Of a stretch of 64,000 bases of DNA, positions 33,909 to 42,417 are shown piece by piece. The stretch lies in contig CAJTME010000007.1 of NCBI GenBank assembly GCA_910577315.1, forward strand, positions 88,251 through 152,250, in the 5' to 3' direction. The stretch's first letter is position 1; each line of letters begins with the position of its first letter. Below the pieces are notes generated by a model that was given only the letters and a program-made list of their open reading frames with translations, had not been told where the DNA came from and searched no databases. The position numbers were made by a program, and so were the translations under genes. The stretch is from an uncultured Muribaculaceae bacterium (GTDB lineage Bacteria > Bacteroidota > Bacteroidia > Bacteroidales > Muribaculaceae).

Positions 33909-34837
33909 AACGCGCCGCACTCCTAATCATTAACGCCGCGATATGCGGGGCGCTCTCGGGATGCTTCACCGGCATCGAGAGCACCCCGCGCATCACGCCG
34001 TCTGACGTGAGCCACGCCGGCGTGCGCACCACTTCCGAACAGGCATTCGCGGCAACACTCATCCCCGAGGCTCCACGCGCATGGATGCCCGGAAAGCAAT
34101 GGCAGGTGGCCGACACCCGCATCGCCATGATTTTCACCGCATCATCGGGCAGCTGCGACTCACTTGTCGGGCGCACCATCACCTACGCATCCGAGCGCCG
34201 CGTCCCGTCTGTCACCGGTGTCGACGCCATCGAACTTGCCTTCACCGGCCCCGACGGACAATCGCTATACTACCGCCCCGACCTCCCCGCCGACGACTGG
34301 GACGACCGCGCCTCGCTCGCAATTCCGTTTGCGATTGAACTGTCGCCCGTGGCCAAGGCCGACTCGCTGATGCGTGGCAACACCTATTACATAACCACCC
34401 CGCTCTGGCGCGATGCGACAGGCTCGCCGGCCACGGGGCTGCGCCATATCGCCGTGCGTGTCGACAGCGTCACTCCGGGCACCGAACGCTATCCCCTGAA
34501 AGTGGCGTTCACCCCGGTTTCCGAACCAGATGCAAAATCGAAATTCATCTTGATGACCTACGGCACCTCAGCCTCGGCCACGCGCAACTTCGACCGCCTG
34601 TTTTCGTTCACCGACCCGCGCCGTTCCTACCCCCGTATAACCGACGCGACGTGGCAGAAGATTATCCGCTCGCAAGTCGAGGCCGGCATGACCCGCGACG
34701 AATGTCGCCTGGCCCTCGGCGCGCCCGACCACATCGACCGCGGCGCAACACCCGGCGCACAGCTCGAACGCTGGACCTACGACAACGGCGTGTACCTCAT
34801 ATTTGAAGACGGAATCCTCGAACGCTGGCGAAAATGA
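33905..34837 (+). CDS. Lipoprotein with a BamE/SmpA-like C-terminal domain
   Basis: The 310-residue product starts with GTG, overlapping the peptidase stop (GTGA). The lipoprotein signal KRAALLIINAAICGALSGC ends in a good lipobox. Residues about 25-240 are beta-rich and unassigned; the last 65 residues (QVEAGMTRDECRLALGAP, then QLERWTYDNG and YLIFEDGILERWRK) resemble the small BamE/SmpA/OmlA fold, in which a GMT motif starts the domain. A role in the cell envelope is likely, but the partner is unknown. It overlaps the next gene by 4 nt. Confidence 0.72.
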   Translation: MKRAALLIINAAICGALSGCFTGIESTPRITPSDVSHAGVRTTSEQAFAATLIPEAPRAWMPGKQWQVADTRIAMIFTASSGSCDSLVGRTITYASERRVPSVTGVDAIELAFTGPDGQSLYYRPDLPADDWDDRASLAIPFAIELSPVAKADSLMRGNTYYITTPLWRDATGSPATGLRHIAVRVDSVTPGTERYPLKVAFTPVSEPDAKSKFILMTYGTSASATRNFDRLFSFTDPRRSYPRITDATWQKIIRSQVEAGMTRDECRLALGAPDHIDRGATPGAQLERWTYDNGVYLIFEDGILERWRK

Positions 34838-35601
34838 AAATCACCTTCCTCGGAACAGGCACCTCGACTGGCATTCCTCAGATCGGATGCCGCTGCGCGA
34901 CATGCACCTCGGCCGACCCGCGCGACAACCGCATGCGGGCTTCGGCCATCGTCACACTCGACTCAGGCGCGAACCTGCTGATAGACTGCGGTCCCGATTT
35001 CCGCTCGCAGATTCTACGCGCGGGCGCCCCGCCGCTCGAGGCACTGCTGATTACCCACAGCCATTACGACCATGTCGGCGGAATCGACGACCTGCGTCCA
35101 TACTGCCGCGATGGCCGGCATTTCCCCACCTTCTGCACTCCCGATGTGGCCCGCGACCTGCACGAGCGCAATCCCTGGTCGTTCGCCAAGCATCTCTATC
35201 CCGGCGTCCCCACCTTCGCCATCCACGAAATCAACCCCGACATCCCCTTTGAAATCGCCGGCCAGGAAATAATACCGTTGCCGGTGATGCACGCCAAGCT
35301 GCCGATACTCGGCTACCGCTTCGGCCCCTTGGCCTACATCACCGACTGCAAGACCATGCCCGCTGCCACCCTCGAAAAACTGCGCGGCGTCCACACCCTT
35401 GTGCTCAACGCCCTGCGCATATTGCCCCACCAATCCCACCTGTCGCTCGACGAGGCCCTCGACATCATTAAGGCCGTCAATCCCCGGCGCGCCCTGCTCA
35501 CCCACATGAGCCACGACATGGGACCGGCCGCAACGGTCGCCTTACCTGACGGAGTGCAGTTTACCCACGACGGTCTCACGGTAGAAATCGACCGGCCGTG
35601 A
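34834..35601 (+). CDS. Metallo-beta-lactamase-fold hydrolase, PhnP-like
   Basis: The 255-residue product starts MKITFLGTGTSTGIPQIGC, then CRCATCTSADPRDNRMR, the Cys-rich opening of PhnP-like phosphodiesterases, and has the metal motif THSHYDHVGGIDDLRP near residue 70. The C-terminal LLTHMSHDMG supplies further His ligands. PhnP cleaves cyclic phosphoribosyl esters in phosphonate breakdown, but Bacteroidota homologues occur without phosphonate genes, and none are seen here. So the substrate is uncertain. It is the third gene of the unit with the S9A peptidase. Confidence 0.85.
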   Translation: MKITFLGTGTSTGIPQIGCRCATCTSADPRDNRMRASAIVTLDSGANLLIDCGPDFRSQILRAGAPPLEALLITHSHYDHVGGIDDLRPYCRDGRHFPTFCTPDVARDLHERNPWSFAKHLYPGVPTFAIHEINPDIPFEIAGQEIIPLPVMHAKLPILGYRFGPLAYITDCKTMPAATLEKLRGVHTLVLNALRILPHQSHLSLDEALDIIKAVNPRRALLTHMSHDMGPAATVALPDGVQFTHDGLTVEIDRP

Positions 35602-35658
35602 ACCTTTTTCGGCACACGTTTGTTTACAAAGCATAATAAAACAAAATCATTCGATATT

Positions 35659-36423
35659 ATGCGTGTAACTTATTTAGCCCACAGTGGTTTCATGGTCGAG
35701 ACCGATGATGTTATAATGGTTTTCGACTATTTCCGCGACCCGTCCCATTCCGTAGTGAAAAAGCTGGAGGAACGTAAGGACGTGCCCGTCGTGTTCTTCG
35801 TGACGCATCATCATAAAGATCATTACAATCCCGATATATTCAACCTTGCCCAGAACCACGAGCGCGTCTACGTGCTCTCCAACGACGTCGAGGCCCGCGA
35901 CACCAATTCCCGCCTCGCCATCCAGGGCATGAGCGCCGGCGACGTTGTCGAGAACCTTCCCGGCGGCATCACCGTCAAAGCCTACCCCTCGACCGATGAA
36001 GGCGTCAGCTTCCTTGTCACCACCAAGGCCGGGCGCAAGGTGTTCCATGCCGGCGACCTCAACCTATGGCATTGGAACGAGGAAAACACTCCCAAAGCCG
36101 TTGCCGAGGCAACCGCCGCATTCACCAAGGCCGTCAACCGCATCGCCGAGGAAAATCCCTCGATCGACACAGTGATGTTCCCTGTCGACGTACGTCAGGG
36201 CAAGGACTTCGCCCTCGGCGCCACCCGCTTCATGGAGGCCATCAAGGTGAAGGACTTCTTCCCCATGCACTTCGACGGTTCCGCATCAGTGGCCTGCGAC
36301 TTCGGCGTCTACCCCTTCCACAACGCCGTCAACACCACTTTCCACTGCCTAAAGGATCCAGGTGAGTCAATCCAACTCAACGGCCCCACTTCCCCCAACA
36401 GCAAAATATACACATTCTTCTAA
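35659..36423 (+). CDS. UlaG-like metallo-beta-lactamase-fold hydrolase
   Basis: The start at 35659 (MRVTYLAHSGFMVET) gives 254 residues; an earlier in-frame start (35620) adds a polar stretch not expected in the family. The metal site is THHHKDHYN near residue 52 plus FHAGDLNLWHW near 133, the UlaG/YcjY-like pattern, and the PMHFDGS motif near 210 gives another His. Members include lactonases and hydrolases of unknown substrate. No promoter could be assigned, and the 57-bp spacer after the PhnP-like gene suggests either read-through or a non-consensus promoter. A terminator follows at 36463. Confidence 0.82.
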   Translation: MRVTYLAHSGFMVETDDVIMVFDYFRDPSHSVVKKLEERKDVPVVFFVTHHHKDHYNPDIFNLAQNHERVYVLSNDVEARDTNSRLAIQGMSAGDVVENLPGGITVKAYPSTDEGVSFLVTTKAGRKVFHAGDLNLWHWNEENTPKAVAEATAAFTKAVNRIAEENPSIDTVMFPVDVRQGKDFALGATRFMEAIKVKDFFPMHFDGSASVACDFGVYPFHNAVNTTFHCLKDPGESIQLNGPTSPNSKIYTFF

Positions 36424-36462
36424 AAGAATTTGCCGTAACAATCCATACTTACTTTCCACACC

Positions 36463-36490
36463 AAGCCCCGCCCCACCGCGAGGCTTTTTT
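36463..36490 (+). terminator. Terminator after the UlaG-like gene
   Basis: AAGCC and CGC pair with GCG and GGCTT around a C-rich loop (36463-36486), followed by a run of T to 36490. Confidence 0.85.
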
Positions 36491-36500
36491 AATGCAGTCA

Positions 36501-36532
36501 TTTGGCAAATCCCATGATTTTATTTACCTTTG
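36501..36532 (+). promoter_or_regulatory. Promoter of the small exported-protein gene
   Basis: TTTG (36501-36504) and TACCTTTG (36525-36532) are 20 bp apart, a full consensus. The leader to the ATG at 36557 is about 21 nt. Confidence 0.88.
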
Positions 36533-36556
36533 CAAAGGACTGAAATTTGTATGGTT

Positions 36557-36904
36557 ATGAGGAAATGTCTGCTTTTTCTATTATTGTCGGCGGCATGCAC
36601 CGGTGCATGGGGACAGGAAGCAATCGTGCCGTCTGACTGGCAGCCCGGAGGCATCGGGGAAATAAGTCTGCCCCGACCTGGCGAATATGTGGCCAAAATC
36701 TTCTCGACCCGAAATGAGACACCTGCCACCGCCACCGAATCGATTGTAGTGAAAGCTGTAGCAACACATGCCTCCCCGCGGCTTCAATACTCCGCAAATT
36801 CTTATGGCGCCACATGGCTGCAAAATCTCGGTTTTATTGCCTTGGCCGTGACTAAGGCCATGGTCTATCCCTATGCCCCCGATGGATACAATCCCGACGA
36901 TTAA
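36557..36904 (+). CDS. Small exported protein of unknown function
   Basis: I do not recognise this 115-residue protein. The start ATG at 36557 gives a signal peptide (RKCLLFLLLSAACTGAWG, cut before QEAIV); an ATG two codons earlier is an alternative. The mature part is about 95 residues, with a proline-rich centre (PRPGEYVAKIFSTRN, then ETPATATESIV) and a hydrophobic stretch LGFIALAVTKAMVYPY near the C-terminus that could anchor it in a membrane. It has its own consensus promoter and is followed, 67 nt later, by the ECF sigma gene on the same strand, so it may belong to that regulon. Confidence 0.65.
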   Translation: MRKCLLFLLLSAACTGAWGQEAIVPSDWQPGGIGEISLPRPGEYVAKIFSTRNETPATATESIVVKAVATHASPRLQYSANSYGATWLQNLGFIALAVTKAMVYPYAPDGYNPDD

Positions 36905-36971
36905 TTTTTAACACTTAATTTTCGTCGTTTCGCACATTGCATCCGTCTTATGGGAAAAGACAGATAAAAAA

Positions 36972-37466
36972 GTGAAGACAACGAAGACAAGACGCGAAGT
37001 GATACAGGCGGTCGAGGACAATCTCGACTACCTCGTGCGCTTCGCGTTTTTCCGTGTCGGCAACCGTCAGGATGCCGAAGACATTGTACACTCGGCAATC
37101 GAACGACTGCTGACACGCGACAAAATCATGACAAAAACCGGCACTGCCCGCATGTACCTGTTCCGCACCGTCAACAATGCCTGTCTTGATTTTCTGCGGA
37201 GACAACGCCCTACCCAGTCGGCCGACGGACTCGACTTCGCCGACACCTCTGACGAAGATGCCGATTTGCGCGAGGAGGCCCGCCGCATAAACACCCTGCT
37301 CGACCGCCTCCCCGGCCGCGAGTCGGAAGTGATAAGGATGAGGGTGGTCGATGAACTGCAGTTTGTCGAGATTGCCGACATACTCTCCATTCCAGCCACC
37401 ACCGCCAAATCCCGCTTCAAATCGGGCATGGACAGATTACGAACCCTCTACAACCGACAGCCATGA
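36972..37466 (+). CDS. ECF-type RNA polymerase sigma factor
   Basis: The 164-residue product starts with GTG and has region 2 (DYLVRFAFFRVGNRQDAEDI to about 75, with DAEDIVHSAIERLL as the -10 recognition helix) and region 4 (LLDRLPGRESEVIRMRVVDE then FVEIADILSIPATTAKSRFK, the helix-turn-helix). It lacks domain 1 and long linkers, as expected for ECF factors. The sigma gene overlaps the next gene by 4 nt (ATGA), so it is translationally coupled to a likely anti-sigma factor. Bacteroidota ECF factors of this sort usually drive their own module. Target promoters are not visible. Confidence 0.93.
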   Translation: MKTTKTRREVIQAVEDNLDYLVRFAFFRVGNRQDAEDIVHSAIERLLTRDKIMTKTGTARMYLFRTVNNACLDFLRRQRPTQSADGLDFADTSDEDADLREEARRINTLLDRLPGRESEVIRMRVVDELQFVEIADILSIPATTAKSRFKSGMDRLRTLYNRQP

Positions 37467-38647
37467 AAGAAAACGACGAAAACAACATTTACGGCGAGCT
37501 TTACGAAATGCTCACCCCCCGACGCGAAATCAAGGCCTCGGCCGACCTGCGCCGCCGCATTGCGGACACCGTCGACCGTCGTGAGGCTGTCGGTCGCCGC
37601 TCTATATGGTTCAAGGCCCTTATTCCGGCTGCCGCGGCAGCCGCGGTAGTGGTTCTTCTTCTGATACCGACAGGCATGTCGGCGAAAGAACTGCTGACAT
37701 CGGCTCTCGACGCCATCCGCAACGAGCGTTCGGTCAGCGTGGAACTCGACGTCCGTACCGCCCCCGCCGACAATTTCTCATACATCGACGATGGGCTGCC
37801 TTTCGTGGCCCATACGCTCCAGGCCGTCCACGGCGATTCCACAATGATATGGCACGCCGACAAGGGTTGGCGCCAGGCATGCGGAAACGGCAAGGAGTGT
37901 TGGGTATGGCTCAAAGGTGGTATAGGCTGGCGTCTCGACGACTACGACGCCCAGGTGCTGAACTACCTGAGCATATTCCTCACCCCGCAGAAGATAATCG
38001 AGGCCGAACTTGAAGCCGCCCTTCTGTCTGATGGTTCGGACTATGACATAACGCACGGAAACGGTGAAATCAACCTCACCGTCCGTAGTTCCGCGCAAGG
38101 TGACTATGCCAACCCCTACATGCTCAACCGCTCGGTGGCCGGCTCAAACAATGTGCGCCGCTACACATTCGACTCGAAATCCCGCACGCTCAAACGCGCA
38201 TCCGTCTCGATAATCCGCCCCGACGGCAGCGAGTGTGAGGTAATCCGCCTGCGCAGCATCTCATTCGCTCCGCTCGATCCCACGCGGCTTTGCAACGTTC
38301 CCTCTGACATTCCATTCATCGACGAGACTTCCTCGCGCCCGCAAATACACGGTTTCGCAGGCGCCACACCCACCGAAGTGGCCAAGGCTGTCCTCGGCGC
38401 GTTCCAGTCGTGGAACACCGACATAATCTATAAAGTGATGGATTCGACGGTGGGCGAGGTCCTCTATCGGACCACCTACCAGGGCGCGAAACTCGTTAGC
38501 ATAGGCGAGCCATTCACCTCCGGGCCAAACCCACAGCTAAGATTCGTCCCTTACACACTCACCATGCCCGACGGCTCGGTCAAGGCCTCAACCCTCGCCC
38601 TCTACCTCTACGACGATGGCTCGTGGGAGGTCACAGGCGGCATATAA
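37463..38647 (+). CDS. Single-pass membrane protein, putative anti-sigma factor
   Basis: The 394-residue product has a cytoplasmic N-terminus of about 48 residues rich in charge (KENDENNIYGELYEMLTPRR), a membrane helix (about 51-68, ALIPAAAAAAVVVLLLIP) and a periplasmic domain of about 320 residues. The periplasmic part, beta-rich with SVELDVRTAPADNFSYIDDG and SRTLKRASVSIIRPDG, is reminiscent of the LolA/MucB-like lipid-sensing fold, though not of FecR. Position right after an ECF sigma gene, with a 4-nt overlap, is the main argument for an anti-sigma role. The N-terminal part lacks an obvious zinc-binding anti-sigma motif, so the call is provisional. Confidence 0.65.
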   Translation: MKENDENNIYGELYEMLTPRREIKASADLRRRIADTVDRREAVGRRSIWFKALIPAAAAAAVVVLLLIPTGMSAKELLTSALDAIRNERSVSVELDVRTAPADNFSYIDDGLPFVAHTLQAVHGDSTMIWHADKGWRQACGNGKECWVWLKGGIGWRLDDYDAQVLNYLSIFLTPQKIIEAELEAALLSDGSDYDITHGNGEINLTVRSSAQGDYANPYMLNRSVAGSNNVRRYTFDSKSRTLKRASVSIIRPDGSECEVIRLRSISFAPLDPTRLCNVPSDIPFIDETSSRPQIHGFAGATPTEVAKAVLGAFQSWNTDIIYKVMDSTVGEVLYRTTYQGAKLVSIGEPFTSGPNPQLRFVPYTLTMPDGSVKASTLALYLYDDGSWEVTGGI

Positions 38648-38686
38648 CCTCACTCCCCTTCCTCATCCCCTTATTTCTCTAATTTT

Positions 38687-40786
38687 ATGAAACCCAATCT
38701 TTTGATTGCGGGGCTGCTGCTCTGCGGCCCTTGCCACACCCTTTCCGCAACCCAACAGTCCGACTCGATAAGCGTCGACTCCATTGCCCACGCCCTCAAC
38801 GAAATCGTGGTGAAGGGCCAGCGGCCTATGGCCAAGATGAGCGCCGACGGCTTCACGGTCAATGTCCAGAACTCCTATCTATCCCATTCCGGCACCGCTT
38901 TCGACCTCCTCGGAAAAATGCCGCTGGTAATCGCGCAGTCGGGCTCGCTCAACGTGCTCGGCAAGGGCGCTCCGATTGTCTACGTCAACGGACGGCGCCT
39001 CTACGACCTCAGCGAACTCGAACAGCTGCAATCCGACCAAATCAAGAAAGTCGAGGTCATCACTGCTCCCGGCGCCCGCTACGACGGGTCGGTCAACGCC
39101 GTGATCCGCCTCACGACAATCGCACCGGTCGGCGAGGGATTCTCGCTCAACGACCGCACCACCGTGGGCTACAAACACTATGCCTATCTGTTCGAGAACC
39201 TTGGACTGAACTGGCGCCAGGGTGGATTCGACGCCTTCGCCCAGCTGAACTACGAGGCATACCGCGCCCGGGGCTCCTACTCCACCCGGACCGACGAATA
39301 CCTCACTGGCGGCAAGGTCACCAAAGACATCAACGGCCTCAGCCACTACGACTACCCGCTCTACAACGGCCGCGCGGGCCTTAACTTCACCCACCCGGAT
39401 TTCAGCGCCGGAGCCTTTTATGACTTCAACTTCCGCCCACTCTCGTCCACCTCCGAATCAACCACATTCCGAACCTCGCCGGAAGGGTCTGAAAACATAA
39501 CCAACACCGGCGACTCCCGCTCGCACGACCGACGACATCAGCTCAGCGCCTATGCAACCGGCACATTCGGCAAATGGGAACTGGCAGCCAATTTCGATGC
39601 AATCTGGATATTCAACGACGCCGACACACGCGACACCGACATCTCGGACATCGGGGGCGAACGACGTTTCTCAACCGCCAATCCCGTCACCAACCGCTTC
39701 TACGCGGCCAACGCCGTCGCCGATTTCAAATTCTGGAAAGGCTCCCTGTCGTTTGGCGGCGAATGGAACTCTACCTGGCGCGACGATATCTACATGTCTG
39801 ACGCCGAATACATCCCATCGTCCGATACCCATATCGACGAAACCAACGGAGCGGCTTTCGGCGAAATAACCCAGACCTTCGGCAACCTGAGCGTAAAAGC
39901 CGGCCTGCGATGGGAACACTCATCAACCACCTATACCCTCGACGGAAAGCGGCAGGACGACCGCTCGCGCACCTACAGCCAGTTTTTCCCCTCGGCATCC
40001 ATCGGCTATACCATCGGCAGGGTCGGGCTTCGCGCCTCTTACGGCCACCGCACTTCCCGCCCCATTTTCGAGCAGCTTTCATCAACCGTGCGCTACCAGG
40101 ACCGCTACACCTACGAGGCCGGCAATCCTTATCTCAAACCCGTCTACCGCGACTTCGTATCCCTCAGCGGCCAGTGGTCTAACCTCTATGCCGAAATAGG
40201 ATACCGCAGCACAAAAAATTACATAATGTGGCAGACTGGCCCATACGATGCCGTGCCCGGCGCCACCCTCAGCCAACAGCAGAACATGCCTCGCTTCGGC
40301 ACCATCTGGGCTGTCGCCCACTGGGCGCCCACATTCGGCCCCTGGCACCCCGTGGCGATGGCCGGAATCGAAGCCCCCGATTTCACCATCGAGCATAACG
40401 GCCAACCCTTGAAACTCAACAAGCCGATGGGTATTTTCCGCTTCAACAACTCCGTGCAACTGCCGGCAGGTGTTTGGATCGACGTCAATTTCAGCGCTAC
40501 CACCTCTGGCAACGCCGAGAACATTTACATGAAAAGCAAATGGGGAATGAACCTGGCAGCCTACAAGTCCTTCCTGTCCGACAATCTGTCGGTCCGCCTC
40601 GAATTCAACGATGTTTTCAACACCATGCGCTCGGATTTCACCATCTTCGACGCCCTAACCAGGCTGCATACCGTCAAAACCCTCGACACCCGCGAGCTGC
40701 AGCTGACCGTCCGCTATAAATTCAACGTCGCCCGCTCGCGCTACCGCGGAACCGGCGCCGGCACCGACGACCAGCAACGCCTCTAA
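38687..40786 (+). CDS. Outer-membrane beta-barrel protein, TonB-receptor-like
   Basis: The 699-residue product has a signal peptide (MKPNLLIAGLLLCGPCHTLSA), a LNEIVVKGQRP box at about residue 40-50, a plug-like domain with GAPIVYVNGRRLYDLSELEQ and QIKKVEVITAPGARYDG, and a long barrel ending in an aromatic strand (LTVRYKFN). The layout is the OMP_b-brl family of Bacteroidota, close relatives of TonB-dependent receptors. I see no N-terminal TonB-signalling or carboxypeptidase-like domain. It lies 39 nt after the putative anti-sigma gene, so it is probably the target or sensor of that sigma module. Substrate unknown. Confidence 0.88.
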   Translation: MKPNLLIAGLLLCGPCHTLSATQQSDSISVDSIAHALNEIVVKGQRPMAKMSADGFTVNVQNSYLSHSGTAFDLLGKMPLVIAQSGSLNVLGKGAPIVYVNGRRLYDLSELEQLQSDQIKKVEVITAPGARYDGSVNAVIRLTTIAPVGEGFSLNDRTTVGYKHYAYLFENLGLNWRQGGFDAFAQLNYEAYRARGSYSTRTDEYLTGGKVTKDINGLSHYDYPLYNGRAGLNFTHPDFSAGAFYDFNFRPLSSTSESTTFRTSPEGSENITNTGDSRSHDRRHQLSAYATGTFGKWELAANFDAIWIFNDADTRDTDISDIGGERRFSTANPVTNRFYAANAVADFKFWKGSLSFGGEWNSTWRDDIYMSDAEYIPSSDTHIDETNGAAFGEITQTFGNLSVKAGLRWEHSSTTYTLDGKRQDDRSRTYSQFFPSASIGYTIGRVGLRASYGHRTSRPIFEQLSSTVRYQDRYTYEAGNPYLKPVYRDFVSLSGQWSNLYAEIGYRSTKNYIMWQTGPYDAVPGATLSQQQNMPRFGTIWAVAHWAPTFGPWHPVAMAGIEAPDFTIEHNGQPLKLNKPMGIFRFNNSVQLPAGVWIDVNFSATTSGNAENIYMKSKWGMNLAAYKSFLSDNLSVRLEFNDVFNTMRSDFTIFDALTRLHTVKTLDTRELQLTVRYKFNVARSRYRGTGAGTDDQQRL

Positions 40787-40857
40787 AAAAGAAAATCCAA
40801 GCCCCAGCCCCCCGAAATCTCCGAGAACTCCGAGCCCTCCAGCAACCCCAAAACCAA

Positions 40858-40889
40858 AGCCCCCGTTCCGAGATACTGGAACGGGGGCT
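40858..40889. terminator. Hairpin between the barrel gene and gdhA
   Basis: A perfect 12-bp stem (AGCCCCCGTTCC at 40858-40869 with its complement at 40878-40889) with an 8-nt loop lies between the convergent 38687-40786 and gdhA genes. The U-run is weak, but the position supports termination from both sides. Confidence 0.8.
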
Positions 40890-40913
40890 GGTCATTTTAT
40901 TTGAATGGTATTA

Positions 40914-42251
40914 TCAGCAAACGCCTTCACCCATCATAGCGTGGGCAACCTTCATGAAGCCGGCGATATTGGCGCCCTTCATGTAGTTGATGTAGCCGTC
41001 CTTTTCGACACCGTAGCGGATGCACTGCTCGTGGATGTCGGCCATGATGGCGTGGAGTTTTTCGTCAACTTCTTCGGCGCTCCATTGCAGGTGCATGGCG
41101 TTCTGGCTCATTTCGAGGCCTGAGGTAGCCACGCCGCCGGCGTTCACGGCCTTGCCGGGAGCGTAAGTGGTGCGGGTTTCGATGAAGTGGTCGATAGCCT
41201 CGGGGGTGCAACCCATGTTGGAAACTTCGGCAACCATCTCAACGCCGTTGGCAACGAGCATCTTGGCATCTTCGCCGCCGAGTTCGTTCTGTGTGGCGCA
41301 GGGAAGGGCGATGTCCACCTTGCGTTCCCAGGGTTTCTTGCCTGCGAAGAATTCCGAGCCGGGGAATTTTTCAGCGTAGGGAGCTACAACGTCGTTACCC
41401 GATGCACGGAGTTCGAGCATGTAGTTGATCTTCTCGTCGTTGAGGCCGGCGGGATCATAGATATAGCCGTCGGGGCCCGAGATGGTCACAACCTTGGCGC
41501 CGAGTTCGGTAGCCTTGAGGGCTGCGCCCCATGCCACGTTGCCGAAGCCCGAGATTGCAACGGTCTTGCCCTTGATGTCGTCGTTTTTCTGCTTGAGCAT
41601 GGCCTGCACGAAATAGAGTGCGCCGAAACCGGTAGCCTCGGGGCGGATGCGCGAGCCGCCGAATTCGAGGCCCTTGCCGGTGAATGTGCCGTCGTGCTGG
41701 TTGACGAGTTTCTTATACATGCCGTACATGTAGCCGACTTCGCGTCCACCTACGCCGATGTCGCCTGCGGGAACGTCGCGGTCGGGACCGAGGTTCTTCC
41801 AGAGGCCGAGGATGAAGGCCTGGCAGAAGCGCATGATTTCACGGTCGCTCTTGCCGCGGGGCGAGAAGTCCGAACCGCCTTTGGCGCCGCCCATAGGAAG
41901 GGTGGTGAGGGCATTTTTGAAAGTCTGCTCGAAGCCGAGGAATTTCAGAATCGAGAGGTTGACGGAAGCGTGGAAGCGGATACCGCCCTTGTACGGGCCG
42001 ATGGCGTTGTTGAACTGCACGCGGTAGCCGATATTGTTCTGCACCTCGCCCTTGTCGTCGAGCCAGGTTACACGGAAAGTCACGATACGGTCGGGTTCGA
42101 CCATACGTTCGATGATTTTGTTGCGTTCGAATTCGGGGTGCTGGTTATATACGTCCTGAACGGAGAGCAGCACTTCCTTGACGGCCTGGAGGTATTCCTT
42201 TTCGCCGGGGTGTTTGGCCTCGAGATCGGCCATGATTTTGTTAATATCCAT
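40914..42251 (-). CDS. gdhA: NAD(P)-dependent glutamate dehydrogenase
   Basis: The product converts 2-oxoglutarate and ammonium to glutamate, or the reverse. With the start at 42251 (MDINKIMADLEAKHPG) it has 445 residues, the length of hexameric bacterial GDH. The catalytic region shows GGAKGGSDFSPRGKSDREI near residue 120 (Lys in GGAKGG) and the nucleotide-binding fold shows AISGFGNVAWGAALKATELG near 230. An upstream in-frame start lies in the leader past the promoter and was rejected. Its own strong promoter is at 42303-42334. Confidence 0.97.
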   Translation of the reverse strand: MDINKIMADLEAKHPGEKEYLQAVKEVLLSVQDVYNQHPEFERNKIIERMVEPDRIVTFRVTWLDDKGEVQNNIGYRVQFNNAIGPYKGGIRFHASVNLSILKFLGFEQTFKNALTTLPMGGAKGGSDFSPRGKSDREIMRFCQAFILGLWKNLGPDRDVPAGDIGVGGREVGYMYGMYKKLVNQHDGTFTGKGLEFGGSRIRPEATGFGALYFVQAMLKQKNDDIKGKTVAISGFGNVAWGAALKATELGAKVVTISGPDGYIYDPAGLNDEKINYMLELRASGNDVVAPYAEKFPGSEFFAGKKPWERKVDIALPCATQNELGGEDAKMLVANGVEMVAEVSNMGCTPEAIDHFIETRTTYAPGKAVNAGGVATSGLEMSQNAMHLQWSAEEVDEKLHAIMADIHEQCIRYGVEKDGYINYMKGANIAGFMKVAHAMMGEGVC

Positions 42252-42302
42252 AACAAAGTCGGTTTTAGGGGTAATATTGTGGTTAGTTAGTTTTCTGTGC
42301 CG

Positions 42303-42334
42303 CAAAAGTAACCAATAAACCGCCACCCTCCAAA
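42303..42334 (-). promoter_or_regulatory. Promoter of gdhA
   Basis: TACTTTTG (42303-42310) with TTTG (42331-42334) 20 bp upstream on the minus strand. The predicted leader is about 48 nt. Confidence 0.88.
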
Positions 42335-42357
42335 TTTTTTTTAATGTTTAACGGCAT

Positions 42358-42392
42358 AAAAAAGGGCGCGCGGCCCCGAGGGGTCGCGCGCC
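42358..42392 (-). terminator. Terminator of the glycogen unit
   Basis: On the minus strand a stem of about 12 pairs (42365-42377 with 42380-42392, one G-U pair) is followed by CCCTTTTTT (42358-42366). It lies 26 bp downstream of the phosphorylase stop codon. Confidence 0.9.
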
Positions 42393-42417
42393 GGTATTTT
42401 ACGGAGCCTGCCGCCGA

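Noticed and set aside
37463..38647. FecR-type anti-sigma factor
   Set aside because: No FecR domain pattern is visible; the sigma link rests on gene order and topology, so the call was kept as putative anti-sigma factor.
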